NCBI GenBank assembly: GCA_009469585.1
Contig: SSXW01000022.1
Location: 1-64,000 of the forward strand
Origin: Dechloromonas sp. Dech2017
Lineage (GTDB): Bacteria > Pseudomonadota > Gammaproteobacteria > Burkholderiales > Rhodocyclaceae
Length of the DNA stretch: 64,000 nt
Direction of reading: 5' to 3'
In this document: positions 26,829 to 36,673 of the stretch, in pieces
Position numbering within the stretch: position 1 is the stretch's first letter
Layout of the letters: each line of letters begins with the position of its first letter
Notes under the pieces: model-generated
Databases searched by the model: none
What the model was told of the DNA's origin: nothing
What the model saw: the letters and a program-made list of their open reading frames with translations, nothing else
Translations under genes and position numbers: made by a program

Positions 26829-26852
26829 GCATCCGGTAAAATCCCCGGATGC
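26829..26852 (+). promoter_or_regulatory. Inverted repeat enclosing a -10-like box and the MFS start codon
   Basis: GCATCCGG (26829-26836) and CCGGATGC (26845-26852) are exact inverted repeats around TAAAATCC. The right arm contains the ATG start of the transporter. It may form a hairpin that hides the start codon, or be an operator over the -10 box. Confidence 0.4.
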
Positions 26853-28036
26853 GTGCATTGCCATACTGGCGCCTCTCGGGCTATTACTTTTTCTATTTCG
26901 CCTTCATTGGCGCGTTCTCGCCCTATTTCGGGCTCTATCTCCAGTCGCTGAACTTTTCCGCCTGGGACATCGGCCTCTTGATGTCGCAGATGCAGTTGAT
27001 GCGCCTCTTCGGCCCCAACCTGTGGGGCTGGCTGGCCGACCATTTCGGTCGGCGCATGGCGATCATCCGCTTGGCCGGGGCGATCGGCCTGGCCGGCTTC
27101 ACGGCCTTCTTCTGGCTCGACAAGCTGCCCGGCATGCTGGTCGCCATGGCTGTTCTCGCCTTTTTCTGGAGCGCCGCGCTGCCCCTGGTCGAGACGCTGA
27201 CCTTCGACCATTTGCGCGAGGAGCGCGGTCGCTACAGCCGCATACGGTTGTGGGGCTCGATCGGCTTCATCGTCGCCGTGATGGCCACCGGTGCCCTGCT
27301 CGATGTCGGGCCGCCGGTTGGCGTGCTGTGGGTTTGCTGGATCATCCTGCTCGGCATCCTGCTCTACGCCCTGGTCCTGCCCGAGGCGCCGCCGCTGCCC
27401 CACGCCAACGATGCCCGGCCGATCGGCGACATCCTCCGCCAGCCACGGGTCATCGCGCTGATGGCCGCCTGCTTCGCCATGTCGGCCGCCCATGGCGCCT
27501 TCTACGTCTTCTACTCGATCCACCTCGACGCCCATGGCTACGCCAAGACCGAGGTCGGCCTGCTCTGGTCGCTGGGCGTGGTCGCCGAGATCGTCGTCTT
27601 CATCTTCATGGCGCGGCTGTCCCGGCGTTTCTCGCTGCGCGCCATCCTGCTCGCCAGCTTCGCGGCGGCCGTCGTCCGCTTCCTGCTCATGGGCTGGGGC
27701 GTCGAGTCGGCGGCCGTCATGATCTTCGTCCAGTTGCTGCACGGCCTGACCTTCGGCGCCTACCATGCCTCGGCCATCGCCGCCGTCAACCAGTGGTTCC
27801 CGGGGCGCGCCCAGGGGCGGGGGCAGGCGCTCTATTCCAGCCTGTCCTTCGGGGCCGGCGGCCTGCTCGGCGCGCTGATCGCCGGGCGCACCTGGGACTG
27901 GCTGGGCGCCGGCTGGACCTTCACGCTGAGCGCCGCCTTCGCCCTGGCCGGCTGGCTGCTGATCTGGGCCTGGGTCGGCGGCGGTGCTGCGGTCGACCGG
28001 CAAAACCGGGCAAAAATCGAAGATCCTGTGCAATAA
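26849..28036 (+). CDS. MFS transporter, HcaT / PPP-family-like
   Basis: 395 residues and about 12 transmembrane segments. The N-terminus YWRLSGYYFFYFAFIGAFSPYF is typical of the phenylpropionate/nucleoside-type MFS subgroup. WGWLADHFGRRMAIIR is the cytoplasmic A-like motif. The substrate is unknown. The ATG at 26849 lies inside an inverted repeat. The last dozen residues (AAVDRQNRAKIEDPVQ) are encoded by repeat copy f, so the native C-terminus was probably replaced or extended by the repeat. leuC begins 30 bases downstream. Confidence 0.85.
   Translation: MRALPYWRLSGYYFFYFAFIGAFSPYFGLYLQSLNFSAWDIGLLMSQMQLMRLFGPNLWGWLADHFGRRMAIIRLAGAIGLAGFTAFFWLDKLPGMLVAMAVLAFFWSAALPLVETLTFDHLREERGRYSRIRLWGSIGFIVAVMATGALLDVGPPVGVLWVCWIILLGILLYALVLPEAPPLPHANDARPIGDILRQPRVIALMAACFAMSAAHGAFYVFYSIHLDAHGYAKTEVGLLWSLGVVAEIVVFIFMARLSRRFSLRAILLASFAAAVVRFLLMGWGVESAAVMIFVQLLHGLTFGAYHASAIAAVNQWFPGRAQGRGQALYSSLSFGAGGLLGALIAGRTWDWLGAGWTFTLSAAFALAGWLLIWAWVGGGAAVDRQNRAKIEDPVQ
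27987..28022 (+). repeat. 34-bp interspersed repeat, copy f (3' end of the MFS gene)
   Basis: CTGCGGTCGACCGGC, then AAAACCGGGC, then AAAAATCGAAG. It is read in frame as the C-terminal tail of the MFS protein and ends 14 bases before its stop. Confidence 0.65.
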
Positions 28037-28066
28037 TTCAACGCTTTACGGCCAACTTTACGTTCC

Positions 28067-29473
28067 ATGGCGAAGACCCTCTACGACAAGCTCTGGGAGA
28101 ACCACGTGGTCCATCAGGAAGCTGATGGCACGGCCCTCCTTTATATCGACCGTCACCTGGTGCACGAAGTGACCAGCCCGCAGGCCTTCGAGGGCCTCAA
28201 GCTGGCCGGACGCAAGCCCTGGCGCGTCTCGTCCATCGTCTCGACGCCGGACCACAACACGCCGACCGACCACTGGGAAGAGGGCATCAAGGACCCGATT
28301 TCCCGCCAGCAGGTCGAGACGCTCGACGCCAACATCCGCGAGGTGGGCGCCCTGGCCTATTTCCCGTTCAAGGATCCGCGCATGGGCATCCTCCATGTCG
28401 TCGGTCCGGAAAACGGCGCCACGCTGCCCGGCATGACCGTTGTCTGCGGCGATTCGCACACCTCGACGCACGGTGCCTTTGCCTGCCTGGCGCACGGCAT
28501 CGGCACCTCGGAAGTCGAGCACGTGCTGGCCACCCAGTGCCTGCTGCAGAAAAAATCGAAGACCATGCTGGTCGCCGTCGAGGGCAAGCTCGGCAAGGGC
28601 GTCACCGCCAAGGACGTGGCGCTGGCCATCATCGGCACCATCGGTACGGCCGGCGGCACCGGCTACGCCATCGAGTTCGGCGGTAGTGCCATCCGCGGCC
28701 TGTCCATGGAAGGCCGCATGACCCTGTGCAACATGGCCATCGAGGGCGGTGCCCGCATGGGCTTCGTCGCGGTCGACGACAAAACCATCGATTATTTGCA
28801 AGGCCGCCCCTTCTCGCCGACCGGCGAGGTCTGGGAGAAGGCCGTTGCCTACTGGCGCACCCTGCATTCCGATGCCGGTGCACAGTTCGACCGCGTCGTC
28901 ACGCTGAAGGCCGAGGACATCCGCCCGCAGGTGACCTGGGGCACCTCGCCGGAAATGGTCGTCGCCATCGACGCCACCGTTCCCGATCCGGCCCGGCAGG
29001 CCGACCCGGTCAAGCGCGAGGGCATGGAACGCGCCCTGCAGTACATGGGTCTCAATCCCAACACGCCGATCAACCAGATCGCCATCGACAAGGTCTTCAT
29101 CGGCTCGTGCACCAACTCCCGCATCGAGGATCTGCGCGAGGCGGCATCGGTGCTCAAGGGCCGCCATGTCGCCGCCAACATCAAGCTGGCGCTGGCCGTG
29201 CCGGGTTCCGGCCTGGTCAAGCGCCAGGCCGAGGCCGAGGGTCTCGACAAGGTCTTCATCGCCGCTGGCTTCGAGTGGCGGGAGCCAGGTTGCTCGATGT
29301 GCCTGGCGATGAATGCCGACCGTCTCGAGCCGGGCGAACGCTGCGCCTCGACCTCCAACCGTAACTTCGAGGGACGCCAGGGGCCGGGCGGTCGCACCCA
29401 TCTGGTCAGCCCGGCCATGGCCGCGGCGGCGGCGATCGCCGGACGTTTCGCGGACGTGCGCGAAGTCCTCTGA
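28067..29473 (+). CDS. leuC: 3-isopropylmalate dehydratase large subunit
   Basis: 468 residues. The 4Fe-4S cluster cysteines are in [11 protein letters not shown] and GCSMCLAMN, and the aconitase-type signature [20 protein letters not shown] is present. With LeuD it isomerises 2-isopropylmalate to 3-isopropylmalate. It opens the leucine block. A short lipoprotein gene separates it from leuD. Confidence 0.97.
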   Translation: MAKTLYDKLWENHVVHQEADGTALLYIDRHLVHEVTSPQAFEGLKLAGRKPWRVSSIVSTPDHNTPTDHWEEGIKDPISRQQVETLDANIREVGALAYFPFKDPRMGILHVVGPENGATLPGMTVVCGDSHTSTHGAFACLAHGIGTSEVEHVLATQCLLQKKSKTMLVAVEGKLGKGVTAKDVALAIIGTIGTAGGTGYAIEFGGSAIRGLSMEGRMTLCNMAIEGGARMGFVAVDDKTIDYLQGRPFSPTGEVWEKAVAYWRTLHSDAGAQFDRVVTLKAEDIRPQVTWGTSPEMVVAIDATVPDPARQADPVKREGMERALQYMGLNPNTPINQIAIDKVFIGSCTNSRIEDLREAASVLKGRHVAANIKLALAVPGSGLVKRQAEAEGLDKVFIAAGFEWREPGCSMCLAMNADRLEPGERCASTSNRNFEGRQGPGGRTHLVSPAMAAAAAIAGRFADVREVL

Positions 29474-29483
29474 GAGATCGGTG

Positions 29484-29702
29484 ATGGGCAAGTTGGCTTG
29501 GTTACTGGCGGCTTCGTTGGCTCTGGCGGCATGCAATACCGCCCAGGGGGTCAAGAAGGATGTCGCCATTGGTGCCGAAAAGACCGGCGCCGCGCTGAAA
29601 AAGGGTGGCGAAGCCGTCGAAGGCGCCTTGCAGAAAAGCGGCGAAGCCGTGGGCGATGTCATGAAGAAGGGCGGCGAGGCCGTCCAGAAGGTAGTGGAAT
29701 AA
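29484..29702 (+). CDS. Entericidin-like small lipoprotein between leuC and leuD
   Basis: 72 residues. A lipoprotein signal (LLAASLALAACNTAQG, lipidated Cys near 17) is followed by repeated KKGGEAVEGALQKSGEAVGD-like 11-residue units, which would form an amphipathic helix. This matches the entericidin A/B type of small membrane lipoprotein. It starts 10 bases after leuC, and its stop is one base from the leuD start, so it is co-transcribed with leucine genes despite having no evident metabolic role. Confidence 0.8.
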   Translation: MGKLAWLLAASLALAACNTAQGVKKDVAIGAEKTGAALKKGGEAVEGALQKSGEAVGDVMKKGGEAVQKVVE

Positions 29703-30341
29703 ATGGAAAAATTCGTTCGTCTCGAAGGCCTGGTGGCACCGCTCGACCGCAGCAACGTCGACACCGATGCCATCATCCCCAAGCAGTTTCTCAAGTCGAT
29801 CAAGCGTTCCGGTTTCGGTCCGAACGCCTTCGACGAATGGCGTTACATGGACGTCGGTCAGCCCGGGCAGGATTGCGCGCAGCGCCCGAAGAATCCGAAT
29901 TTCGTGCTCAACCAGCCACGCTACCAGGGCGCCCAGGTGCTACTGACCCGCGCCAATTTCGGCTGCGGCAGCTCGCGCGAACATGCGCCGTGGGCGCTGC
30001 TCGACTACGGCTTCAAGGCGATCGTCGCCGAATCCTTCGCCGACATCTTCTTCAACAATTGCTTCAAGAACGGCATCCTGCCCATCGTGCTGCCGGTCGA
30101 TGAAATCGAGGCACTGGTCCGCCAGGTCGAGACGACGCCCGGCTACAAGCTGGTCGTTGACCTGCAGGCGCAGGCCGTGGTTCGCCCTGACGGTCACGCC
30201 ATCGCCTTCGAAATCGATCCCTTCCGCAAGGAATGCCTGCTCAACGGCTGGGACGACATCGGCCTGACCCTGCGCCACGCCGACAAGATCAAGGCCTTCG
30301 AGGAGAAGCGCCGAGTCGAGCAGCCCTGGCTGTTTTCTTAG
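29703..30341 (+). CDS. leuD: 3-isopropylmalate dehydratase small subunit
   Basis: 212 residues, the usual size. [21 protein letters not shown] opens the protein and the swivelling-domain signature [20 protein letters not shown] lies near residues 80-100. It forms the heterodimer with LeuC. A 101-base gap with repeat-like words separates it from leuB. Confidence 0.97.
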   Translation: MEKFVRLEGLVAPLDRSNVDTDAIIPKQFLKSIKRSGFGPNAFDEWRYMDVGQPGQDCAQRPKNPNFVLNQPRYQGAQVLLTRANFGCGSSREHAPWALLDYGFKAIVAESFADIFFNNCFKNGILPIVLPVDEIEALVRQVETTPGYKLVVDLQAQAVVRPDGHAIAFEIDPFRKECLLNGWDDIGLTLRHADKIKAFEEKRRVEQPWLFS

Positions 30342-30442
30342 TTACTAGCAATTAGGAGTTTGAGCTGTTAGCAAACAAGCGCATCGCGTACTTGCTCCGC
30401 TTTTGGCTCGATCCTGAATCCTAACCACTGGATCCTGAAAAT
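30342..30442. other. Intergenic element between leuD and leuB
   Basis: 101 bases, AT-richer than the genes. It contains TAGCAATTAGGAG, GCTGTTAGCAA and GGCTCGATCCTGAATCCTAA followed by CTGGATCCTG. GGCTCGATCCT and TTAGGAT/GGATCCAG words recur in the accD-folC gap, suggesting a related intergenic element. No clear terminator. Confidence 0.4.
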
Positions 30443-31498
30443 ATGAAGATTTGTGTTCTGCCGGGTGACGGCATCGGTCCTGAAATTACCGCCCAGGCGG
30501 TGCGTGTGCTGAACGCCCTCGATCTCAAGTTCGAGATGGAAGAGGCCTTGCTCGGCGGCTGTGCCGTCGATGCCACCGGCAACCCCTACCCGGAGGCGAC
30601 GCAGAAGCTGGCCCGCCAGGCCGATGCCGTGCTGCTCGGCGCCGTCGGCGGTCCGCAGTGGGACGCGCTGCCCCGTGAGCAGCGTCCGGAACGCGGCCTG
30701 CTCGGCATCCGCAAGGACCTCAACCTGTTCGCCAACCTGCGTCCGGCCATCCTCTACCCGGAGTTAGCCAATGCCTCGACGCTGAAGGCTGAAGTGGTCG
30801 CCGGGCTGGACATCCTGATCGTCCGCGAACTGACCGGCGACATCTACTTCGGCCAGCCGCGCGGCGTGCGCGAGGAAAACGGCGAGCGCGTCGGCTTCAA
30901 TACCATGGTCTACAGCGAATCGGAAATCCGCCGCATCGGCCATGTCGCCTTCCAGGCGGCGCAAAAGCGCAACAAGAAACTGTGTTCGGTCGACAAGATG
31001 AACGTGCTCGAATGCACCCAGTTGTGGCGCGACATCATGATCGAGGTGGCCAAGGATTACCCGGACGTCGAGCTCAGCCACATGCTGGTCGACAACGCCG
31101 CCATGCAGTTGGTCAAGGCGCCCAAGCAGTTCGACGTGATGGTCACCGGCAACATGTTCGGCGACATCCTGTCCGACGAAGCGTCGATGCTGACCGGTTC
31201 GATCGGCATGCTGCCGTCGGCCTCGCTCGACGACAAGAACAAGGGCCTCTACGAGCCGTCGCATGGTTCGGCACCGGACATCGCCGGCCAGGGCGTGGCC
31301 AATCCGCTGGCCACCATCCTGTCGGCAGCGATGATGCTGCGCTACACCTTCGGTCTCGAAGAGCAGGCACTGCGGATCGAAAGCGCGGTCAAAAAGGTCC
31401 TGGCTCAAGGTTATCGTACCGGCGACATCTACGAGCGCGGGACCAACAAGGTTGGGACCAAGGAAATGGGCGACGCCATGCTGGCGGCGCTGGCGTAA
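30443..31498 (+). CDS. leuB: 3-isopropylmalate dehydrogenase
   Basis: 351 residues. It oxidises and decarboxylates 3-isopropylmalate with [22 protein letters not shown] opens the protein. [16 protein letters not shown] contains substrate-binding residues. The signature [21 protein letters not shown] lies near residues 233-253, and [20 protein letters not shown] near the cofactor site. It stands 101 bases after leuD and 52 before asd. Confidence 0.97.
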   Translation: MKICVLPGDGIGPEITAQAVRVLNALDLKFEMEEALLGGCAVDATGNPYPEATQKLARQADAVLLGAVGGPQWDALPREQRPERGLLGIRKDLNLFANLRPAILYPELANASTLKAEVVAGLDILIVRELTGDIYFGQPRGVREENGERVGFNTMVYSESEIRRIGHVAFQAAQKRNKKLCSVDKMNVLECTQLWRDIMIEVAKDYPDVELSHMLVDNAAMQLVKAPKQFDVMVTGNMFGDILSDEASMLTGSIGMLPSASLDDKNKGLYEPSHGSAPDIAGQGVANPLATILSAAMMLRYTFGLEEQALRIESAVKKVLAQGYRTGDIYERGTNKVGTKEMGDAMLAALA

Positions 31499-31550
31499 AC
31501 CGAAAAGTGTGTTCGTGCGTTAAATACAGGTTTTATTCGGAGAGAGAGTC

Positions 31551-32684
31551 ATGAAGAAGGTTGGTCTGGTCGGTTGGCGTGGCATGGTCGGTTCCGTGCT
31601 GATGCAGCGCATGGTCGAAGAGGGCGATTTCGCCTACATCGATCCGGTGTACTTCTCCACTTCGGCGGCCGGCGGCAAGGCTCCGGCCTTCGGCGGCAAG
31701 GAGGCCGCGCTGCCGCTGCAGGATGCGTCCAATATCGATGCCCTGAAGGCCTGCGAAATCATCATCACCTGCCAGGGCGGCGACTACACCAAGGAAGTCT
31801 TCCCCAAGCTGCGCGCCACCGGCTGGAACGGTCACTGGATCGACGCCGCCTCGGCGCTGCGCATGGCCGACGACGCGGTGATCATCCTCGACCCGGTCAA
31901 CATGAACGTGATCAAGGACTCGCTGGCCAAGGGCGGCAAGAACTGGATCGGCGGCAACTGCACGGTATCGCTGATGCTGATGGGCCTCGGCGGCCTGTTC
32001 CAGAACGACCTCGTCGAATGGGCGACCTCGATGACCTACCAGGCTGCCTCGGGTGCCGGCGCGCAGAACATGCGCGAGCTGATTTCGCAGATGGGCGCCA
32101 TCCACTCCTCGGTCGCTGACCTGCTGGCCGATCCGGCCTCGGCCATCCTCGACATCGACCGCAAGGTCGCCGAGACCATCCGCTCGGACGCCTTCCCGAA
32201 GAAAAACTTCCGCAACACCCCGCTGGCTGGTTCGCTGATTCCGTGGATCGACGTCCCGGTCGACGGCGGCCAGTCCAAGGAAGAGTGGAAGGGCGGTGCC
32301 GAATGCAACAAGATCCTTGGCAAGCCGGCTTTCCGTTCGCCGGGTTCGATCCCCATCGACGGCCTGTGCGTGCGCATCGGCGCCATGCGCTGCCACAGCC
32401 AGGCGCTGACCATCAAGCTGAAGAAGGATGTGCCGCTCGACGAAATCAGTGACATGCTGGCCAAGGCCAATCAATGGGCCAAGGTCGTGCCCAACGATCG
32501 CGAGATTTCCGAGCGCGAACTGACCCCGGCCGCCGTCACCGGCACGCTGACCGTGCCGGTCGGCCGCTTGCACAAGATGGCGATGGGCCCGGAATACCTG
32601 GCTGCCTTCACCTGCGGTGACCAGTTGCTGTGGGGGGCCGCCGAACCGCTGCGCCGCATGCTCCGCATCCTGCTCGATGCCTGA
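31551..32684 (+). CDS. asd: Aspartate-semialdehyde dehydrogenase
   Basis: 377 residues, the gram-negative long form. The [14 protein letters not shown] nucleotide loop starts at residue 7. The catalytic cysteine is in [11 protein letters not shown] (about C137). It makes aspartate semialdehyde for lysine (dapA here), threonine and methionine (metZ here). The ribosome site GGAGAGAG precedes the ATG. A terminator follows. Confidence 0.97.
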   Translation: MKKVGLVGWRGMVGSVLMQRMVEEGDFAYIDPVYFSTSAAGGKAPAFGGKEAALPLQDASNIDALKACEIIITCQGGDYTKEVFPKLRATGWNGHWIDAASALRMADDAVIILDPVNMNVIKDSLAKGGKNWIGGNCTVSLMLMGLGGLFQNDLVEWATSMTYQAASGAGAQNMRELISQMGAIHSSVADLLADPASAILDIDRKVAETIRSDAFPKKNFRNTPLAGSLIPWIDVPVDGGQSKEEWKGGAECNKILGKPAFRSPGSIPIDGLCVRIGAMRCHSQALTIKLKKDVPLDEISDMLAKANQWAKVVPNDREISERELTPAAVTGTLTVPVGRLHKMAMGPEYLAAFTCGDQLLWGAAEPLRRMLRILLDA

Positions 32685-32709
32685 TGCTTAGTATCTGTAT
32701 TTGAACAAT

Positions 32710-32736
32710 AAAACGGGGCTTTTGCCCCGTTTTATA
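32710..32736 (+). terminator. Terminator after asd
   Basis: The 10-bp stem AAAACGGGGC / GCCCCGTTTT (32710-32719, 32724-32733) has a TTTT loop. It separates the leucine/asd unit from fimV. Confidence 0.88.
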
Positions 32737-32845
32737 TTTGTTGGGTATATGCAAAAAGGCGCGAACTGAGAAGCGGGTTTAGCTTGCATTGCTAAGTCCA
32801 TGATGTTAATTTGAAAGTCCCAGATTCCATACTCAGGGTCGCGCC

Positions 32846-35800
32846 GTGAACGGAACCAAACAAACCAAATTTAATAAACGTACGCTGGCGCTTGCCGTCG
32901 CGTCGTGCTTGTCGTTAGCGCCGTTGGTTGCCGAGTCCGCCGGACTGGGCAAACTGACCGTTTTGTCCGGCTTGGGGCAGCCCTTGCGTGCTGAAGTGGA
33001 AATCGGCGCAGCCCGGGACGAAATGGCCGGAATGACCGCCCGTCTGGCGCCGCAGGACGTCTTCAAGCAAGCCGGCGTCGATTTTGCGACGGTGCTCCTC
33101 GATCTGCGTTTCGCTGTCGAGAAGCGTCCCAATGGTCAGGCCGTGGTCAAGGTGACATCGGCCAAGCCGATCAACGAGCCTTTCCTGGATTTTCTGGTGG
33201 AATTGAACTGGCCGGCCGGGCGTCTGGTCCGGGAGTACACCTTCCTGCTCGATCCGCCCGAAATTGCCGCCATGCAGGCCAGTCGCCCGGTTGCCCAGGC
33301 GCGCGTCGTCGAAACCGTACGCGGTGGTGCGCCGGAAAAGCCGAAGGCCGAGACGCCTGCCGCCGTCCGTCAGGCACCGCCGTCGGCCAAGCCGGCCGCC
33401 CAACCCAAGCCGGCCGGCAACGTTGCCGCGACCCGGGTTGTCGAGAAGGGCGATACCCTGCGCAAGATTGCTTCGGAAACGCGGCATGAGGGAGTCTCCC
33501 TCGAGCAAATGCTGGTTGGTCTGTTTCGGAATAACCCCGATGCCTTCATCGCCGACAACGTCAATCGGCTGAAGGCTGGCGCCATCCTCAACGTTCCGGA
33601 CAAGTCGACCGTCGAAACGGTATCCGAGGCCGAGGCGAAACAGATTTACGTGCGTCACGCCGGCGACTGGAATGCCTATCGCCAGAAATTGGCTGCTTCG
33701 ACGGCGGCGGCGCCGGCCAAGGAAGAGGCCGTGCCGGGTCAGGCCAGTTCCGGCAAGATCACCGCCAAGGTCGAGGAAAAGGCCGCTCCGGCCGAGCAGG
33801 CCAAGGATCAGGTCAAGGTGACGCGGGCTGATGCTGCTGCCAAGGGCGTGCCCGATGGCAAGGCGGCCGAACTGGCGGCCGAACAGGTGGCACGCGACAA
33901 GGCCTTGAAGGAAGCACAGGAGCGGCTGGCGGTTCTGGAAAAAAACTTCAATGACTTGCAAAAGCTGCTCGAACTGAAGGATCAGAAACTGGCCGAGTTG
34001 CAAAAAAGCCAGGTTCCGGCCGAACCGGCCAAGCCAGTCGAGCCGACCAAATCGGCTGAGCCAGCCAAACCAGTTGAGCCGGAGCCGGCACCTGCCGCCA
34101 AGGTCGAGCCTCCGCCGGCCCCGGTCGAGCCGCCGAAGGCCGTCGAGCCGGCGAAGCCCGAGCCGGCAAAGCCTGTGGCGCCGCCTCCTGTTCCAACGCC
34201 GCCAATTGCCGAGGAGCCCGGTCTGATCGACGGCTTGCTCGAGGACCCGGTGCCGCTGGCCGGTGGGGGCATCGTCGCTCTTTTGCTGGCCTATTTCGTG
34301 GCCAAGCGTCGTCGCGCCTCGAATGCCTCGATGGAAACCACGGCGGCACCGATGCCTTCCAGCCTCGGTCCGAATTCCGTCTTCCGCATGACTGGCGGGC
34401 AGAGCGTCGATACCGGCAATACCCCGCCGCAGACTGGCGAATTCAGTCAGACCGGGCCAGGCACGATCGATACCGACGAGGTCGATCCGGTGGCCGAGGC
34501 CGATGTGTACATGGCTTACGGTCGGGACACGCAAGCCGAGGAGATACTCCTCGAAGCCTTGCAGAAGGATCCGCAGCGCACTGCCATTCACGCCAAGTTG
34601 CTGGAAATCTATGCGGCCCGCCGTAGCGTGAAACAGTTCGAAACCCTGGCTGGCGAGTTGTATGGGCAGACCGGTGGTCGTGGCGCCGATTGGGCCAAAG
34701 CGGCAGCGCTCGGCCTGGCGCTCGACCCCAATAACCCGCTTTATTCGAATGCGCTGTCGACCGGATCTGATGCGCCGCCTCCCGCTGCCGAAGAGAGCGA
34801 GGTGCCGCCGGCTCCCGTCGCCGAGGTGCCGAGTCCGGCCGCAGGTGATGCTGCCGAGCGTCGGGGCAGCGTATTCCCGTCCGACGAATTCGAGCGGGAT
34901 ACCATGCTCCTGCCGAAAGCGACCGAGACCTCGCCGCGGGCCGTGCTGGAAGTGCCGGCCGATGAAGGCAAAGCCGAAGAGGCGCCGGATTTTGCCTCGG
35001 GCGGCATGACGCTCGATTTCGATCTTGGCGAACAGGCAGCGACCGACGATGTCAGTGGCGAAGAACTGGCTGGCGAGGTGGTGAGCCAGGCGGTGCCGGA
35101 GGTGCCGTTGCCCGAGGTCGACAAGGGGGCGCTGGATTTCGATCTGGGAGGCGGCGAGCCGTTGCCGGAAATCGAAGCCGTTCCGGCGGAGGACATGTCG
35201 GCGGTGGCAACGCAGGTCTCCCCGGTCAGCGAGGCGATGGATTTCGATTTCGATATCAACGAATCGGCGCAATCCCTCCTGCAACCTGGTAGCGTGGCGA
35301 AATCAGCGCCGGATTTCTCGCCCGAAGGAACCATGGTCATTGCTTCGGGTGAGGCCTCCGACGACATCGATGTCGGGCTAGGCACCTGGGTCGGCGGTGA
35401 GGTGCCGTCGGCTCCCCTTGAGGCGGCCGAGGCCTCGCCAACGCCGGAAGTTCAGGTGGCGGAAGAAATTTCCTTCGATGAAGCCTCGCCGCTGACGCAA
35501 ACCGTGGTCGACCATCTGGCCGGGACCGATACCCTGGTTGGCCAGGATTTCCCCGGCATCAATGTTGACGACAGCAATCCGCAGCTGGCCAATACCGTCG
35601 TCAATCCGAATGTCGTCGATACCGATTCACTGGAGTTCGACGTCAAGCTGACCGATTCGATGTTCCTCGGCCAGCCGATGGAAACGCCGGATTTCAACAT
35701 GGGTTCGATCAATCTCGATCTGTCGGCTGCTCCGGCCTCCGAGGCCGCGGCGCCTGCCGACGAAGGGAGCATGGCGCCGGTGGCGGCCGAGCCTGAAGCG

Positions 35801-36013
35801 TCCAGTGAGGCTCCGTTCGAAGAGCCGGCGGCCGAACCAGCGGTTTCCGCCGCACAATGGGAAGAGGTCAATACCAAGCTTGATCTGGCCAAGGCCTACG
35901 AGGAAATGGGCGATCTCGAAGGAGCGCGCGAGTTGCTGCAGGAAGTGGTCAGTGAAGGGCCGGCCGACCTGGTCGAGCAGGCCCGCTCGATACTTGGCCG
36001 AATAGGCGGGTAA
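32846..36013 (+). CDS. fimV: FimV-like pilus/polar assembly protein
   Basis: 1055 residues. An N-terminal signal segment (LALAVASCLSLAPLVAESA) is followed by the conserved periplasmic FimV domain, LGKLTVLSGLGQPLRAEVEI. A LysM-like region lies near 197-250 (VVEKGDTLRKIASETRH, LKAGAILNVPDKSTV). After a coiled coil (about 350-390) and a Pro/Lys/Glu repeat region comes one transmembrane span (GGGIVALLLAYFV, near 473). The long acidic cytoplasmic part ends in the FimV TPR motif LDLAKAYEEMGDLEGARELL. FimV helps assemble type IV pilus machinery at the pole. The start is GTG at 32846. It may support the MSHA pilus encoded downstream. Confidence 0.92.
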   Translation: MNGTKQTKFNKRTLALAVASCLSLAPLVAESAGLGKLTVLSGLGQPLRAEVEIGAARDEMAGMTARLAPQDVFKQAGVDFATVLLDLRFAVEKRPNGQAVVKVTSAKPINEPFLDFLVELNWPAGRLVREYTFLLDPPEIAAMQASRPVAQARVVETVRGGAPEKPKAETPAAVRQAPPSAKPAAQPKPAGNVAATRVVEKGDTLRKIASETRHEGVSLEQMLVGLFRNNPDAFIADNVNRLKAGAILNVPDKSTVETVSEAEAKQIYVRHAGDWNAYRQKLAASTAAAPAKEEAVPGQASSGKITAKVEEKAAPAEQAKDQVKVTRADAAAKGVPDGKAAELAAEQVARDKALKEAQERLAVLEKNFNDLQKLLELKDQKLAELQKSQVPAEPAKPVEPTKSAEPAKPVEPEPAPAAKVEPPPAPVEPPKAVEPAKPEPAKPVAPPPVPTPPIAEEPGLIDGLLEDPVPLAGGGIVALLLAYFVAKRRRASNASMETTAAPMPSSLGPNSVFRMTGGQSVDTGNTPPQTGEFSQTGPGTIDTDEVDPVAEADVYMAYGRDTQAEEILLEALQKDPQRTAIHAKLLEIYAARRSVKQFETLAGELYGQTGGRGADWAKAAALGLALDPNNPLYSNALSTGSDAPPPAAEESEVPPAPVAEVPSPAAGDAAERRGSVFPSDEFERDTMLLPKATETSPRAVLEVPADEGKAEEAPDFASGGMTLDFDLGEQAATDDVSGEELAGEVVSQAVPEVPLPEVDKGALDFDLGGGEPLPEIEAVPAEDMSAVATQVSPVSEAMDFDFDINESAQSLLQPGSVAKSAPDFSPEGTMVIASGEASDDIDVGLGTWVGGEVPSAPLEAAEASPTPEVQVAEEISFDEASPLTQTVVDHLAGTDTLVGQDFPGINVDDSNPQLANTVVNPNVVDTDSLEFDVKLTDSMFLGQPMETPDFNMGSINLDLSAAPASEAAAPADEGSMAPVAAEPEASSEAPFEEPAAEPAVSAAQWEEVNTKLDLAKAYEEMGDLEGARELLQEVVSEGPADLVEQARSILGRIGG

Positions 36014-36025
36014 AATCCGAGGCTT

Positions 36026-36673
36026 GTGAACGGCACATGGCCCCGCAAGGGGCTGTGTGCTTTTTGGGAGCCGGGTTTGCATCCTTCTTGTGCCTTGGTA
36101 GTTTGGCTGGCGGCAGTACTGGCCGCCCAGTTCGTCGGCTATGGTGGTCTGGTCGCGCTCTGCCTGGCTGCCCTGGGCGCCGCACCGGCCGCCATCGGGT
36201 TGTGGCTCGGCTACGCCTGGCGGGCGCGCTGGCTGATGCTGACGCTCTGGTTGATACTGGCCTACAACACGCCGGGCGAGGCTTTTCAGGACTTGGCGTG
36301 GGCTCCGACCTACGAGGGCATCGGTGAGGCTGGCCTGCACGTGGTGCGCCTGCTGGTCATGCTAGCCTGGCTGGCCTGGCTGGTATGTCGCCTGGGCCGG
36401 GACGGGATGGTCTGCGGGCTGTGGCGTTTGCTGGCTCCGGTACGCGCGCTCGGGCTGGATACCGAGCGCCTGGTCGTGCGTTTGTCGCTGGTGCTCGAAA
36501 ATCTCCGGCAGCCTCAAGAGAAAGGGGCCTGGCGGCGGATGCTGTCCGGCGAAGGCGGCGGCGAATTTGGCGCACCCGGGGTCATCTCGCTGGCGCAGCC
36601 GCCGTGGGCCGGGCGTGACACGCTGATCGTGGTGCTGGCCGGTGGAGGATTGATGGGGGTTGTCCTGCTGTGA
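36026..36673 (+). CDS. Predicted integral membrane protein between fimV and truA
   Basis: About 215 residues from GTG 36026. Four or five hydrophobic segments include LVVWLAAVLAAQFVGYGGLV, WLMLTLWLILAYNT, LLVMLAWLAWLVC and a C-terminal ILIVVLAGGGLMGVVLL-like span. The middle loop, GLWRLLAPVRALGLDTERL, is weakly reminiscent of the coupling region of EcfT/CbiQ transporter proteins, but I do not assign it. A TTG start near 36077, behind a GGGAG site, is an alternative. Its stop overlaps the truA start, so it is part of the fimV-truA run. Confidence 0.6.
   Translation: MNGTWPRKGLCAFWEPGLHPSCALVVWLAAVLAAQFVGYGGLVALCLAALGAAPAAIGLWLGYAWRARWLMLTLWLILAYNTPGEAFQDLAWAPTYEGIGEAGLHVVRLLVMLAWLAWLVCRLGRDGMVCGLWRLLAPVRALGLDTERLVVRLSLVLENLRQPQEKGAWRRMLSGEGGGEFGAPGVISLAQPPWAGRDTLIVVLAGGGLMGVVLL

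Noticed and set aside
27000-28000. Long minus-strand open frames opposite the MFS, leuC, lutB and mshQ genes
   Set aside because: High GC at third positions removes stops on the opposite strand. These frames have Arg/Gly/His-rich composition and no ribosome sites or motifs.
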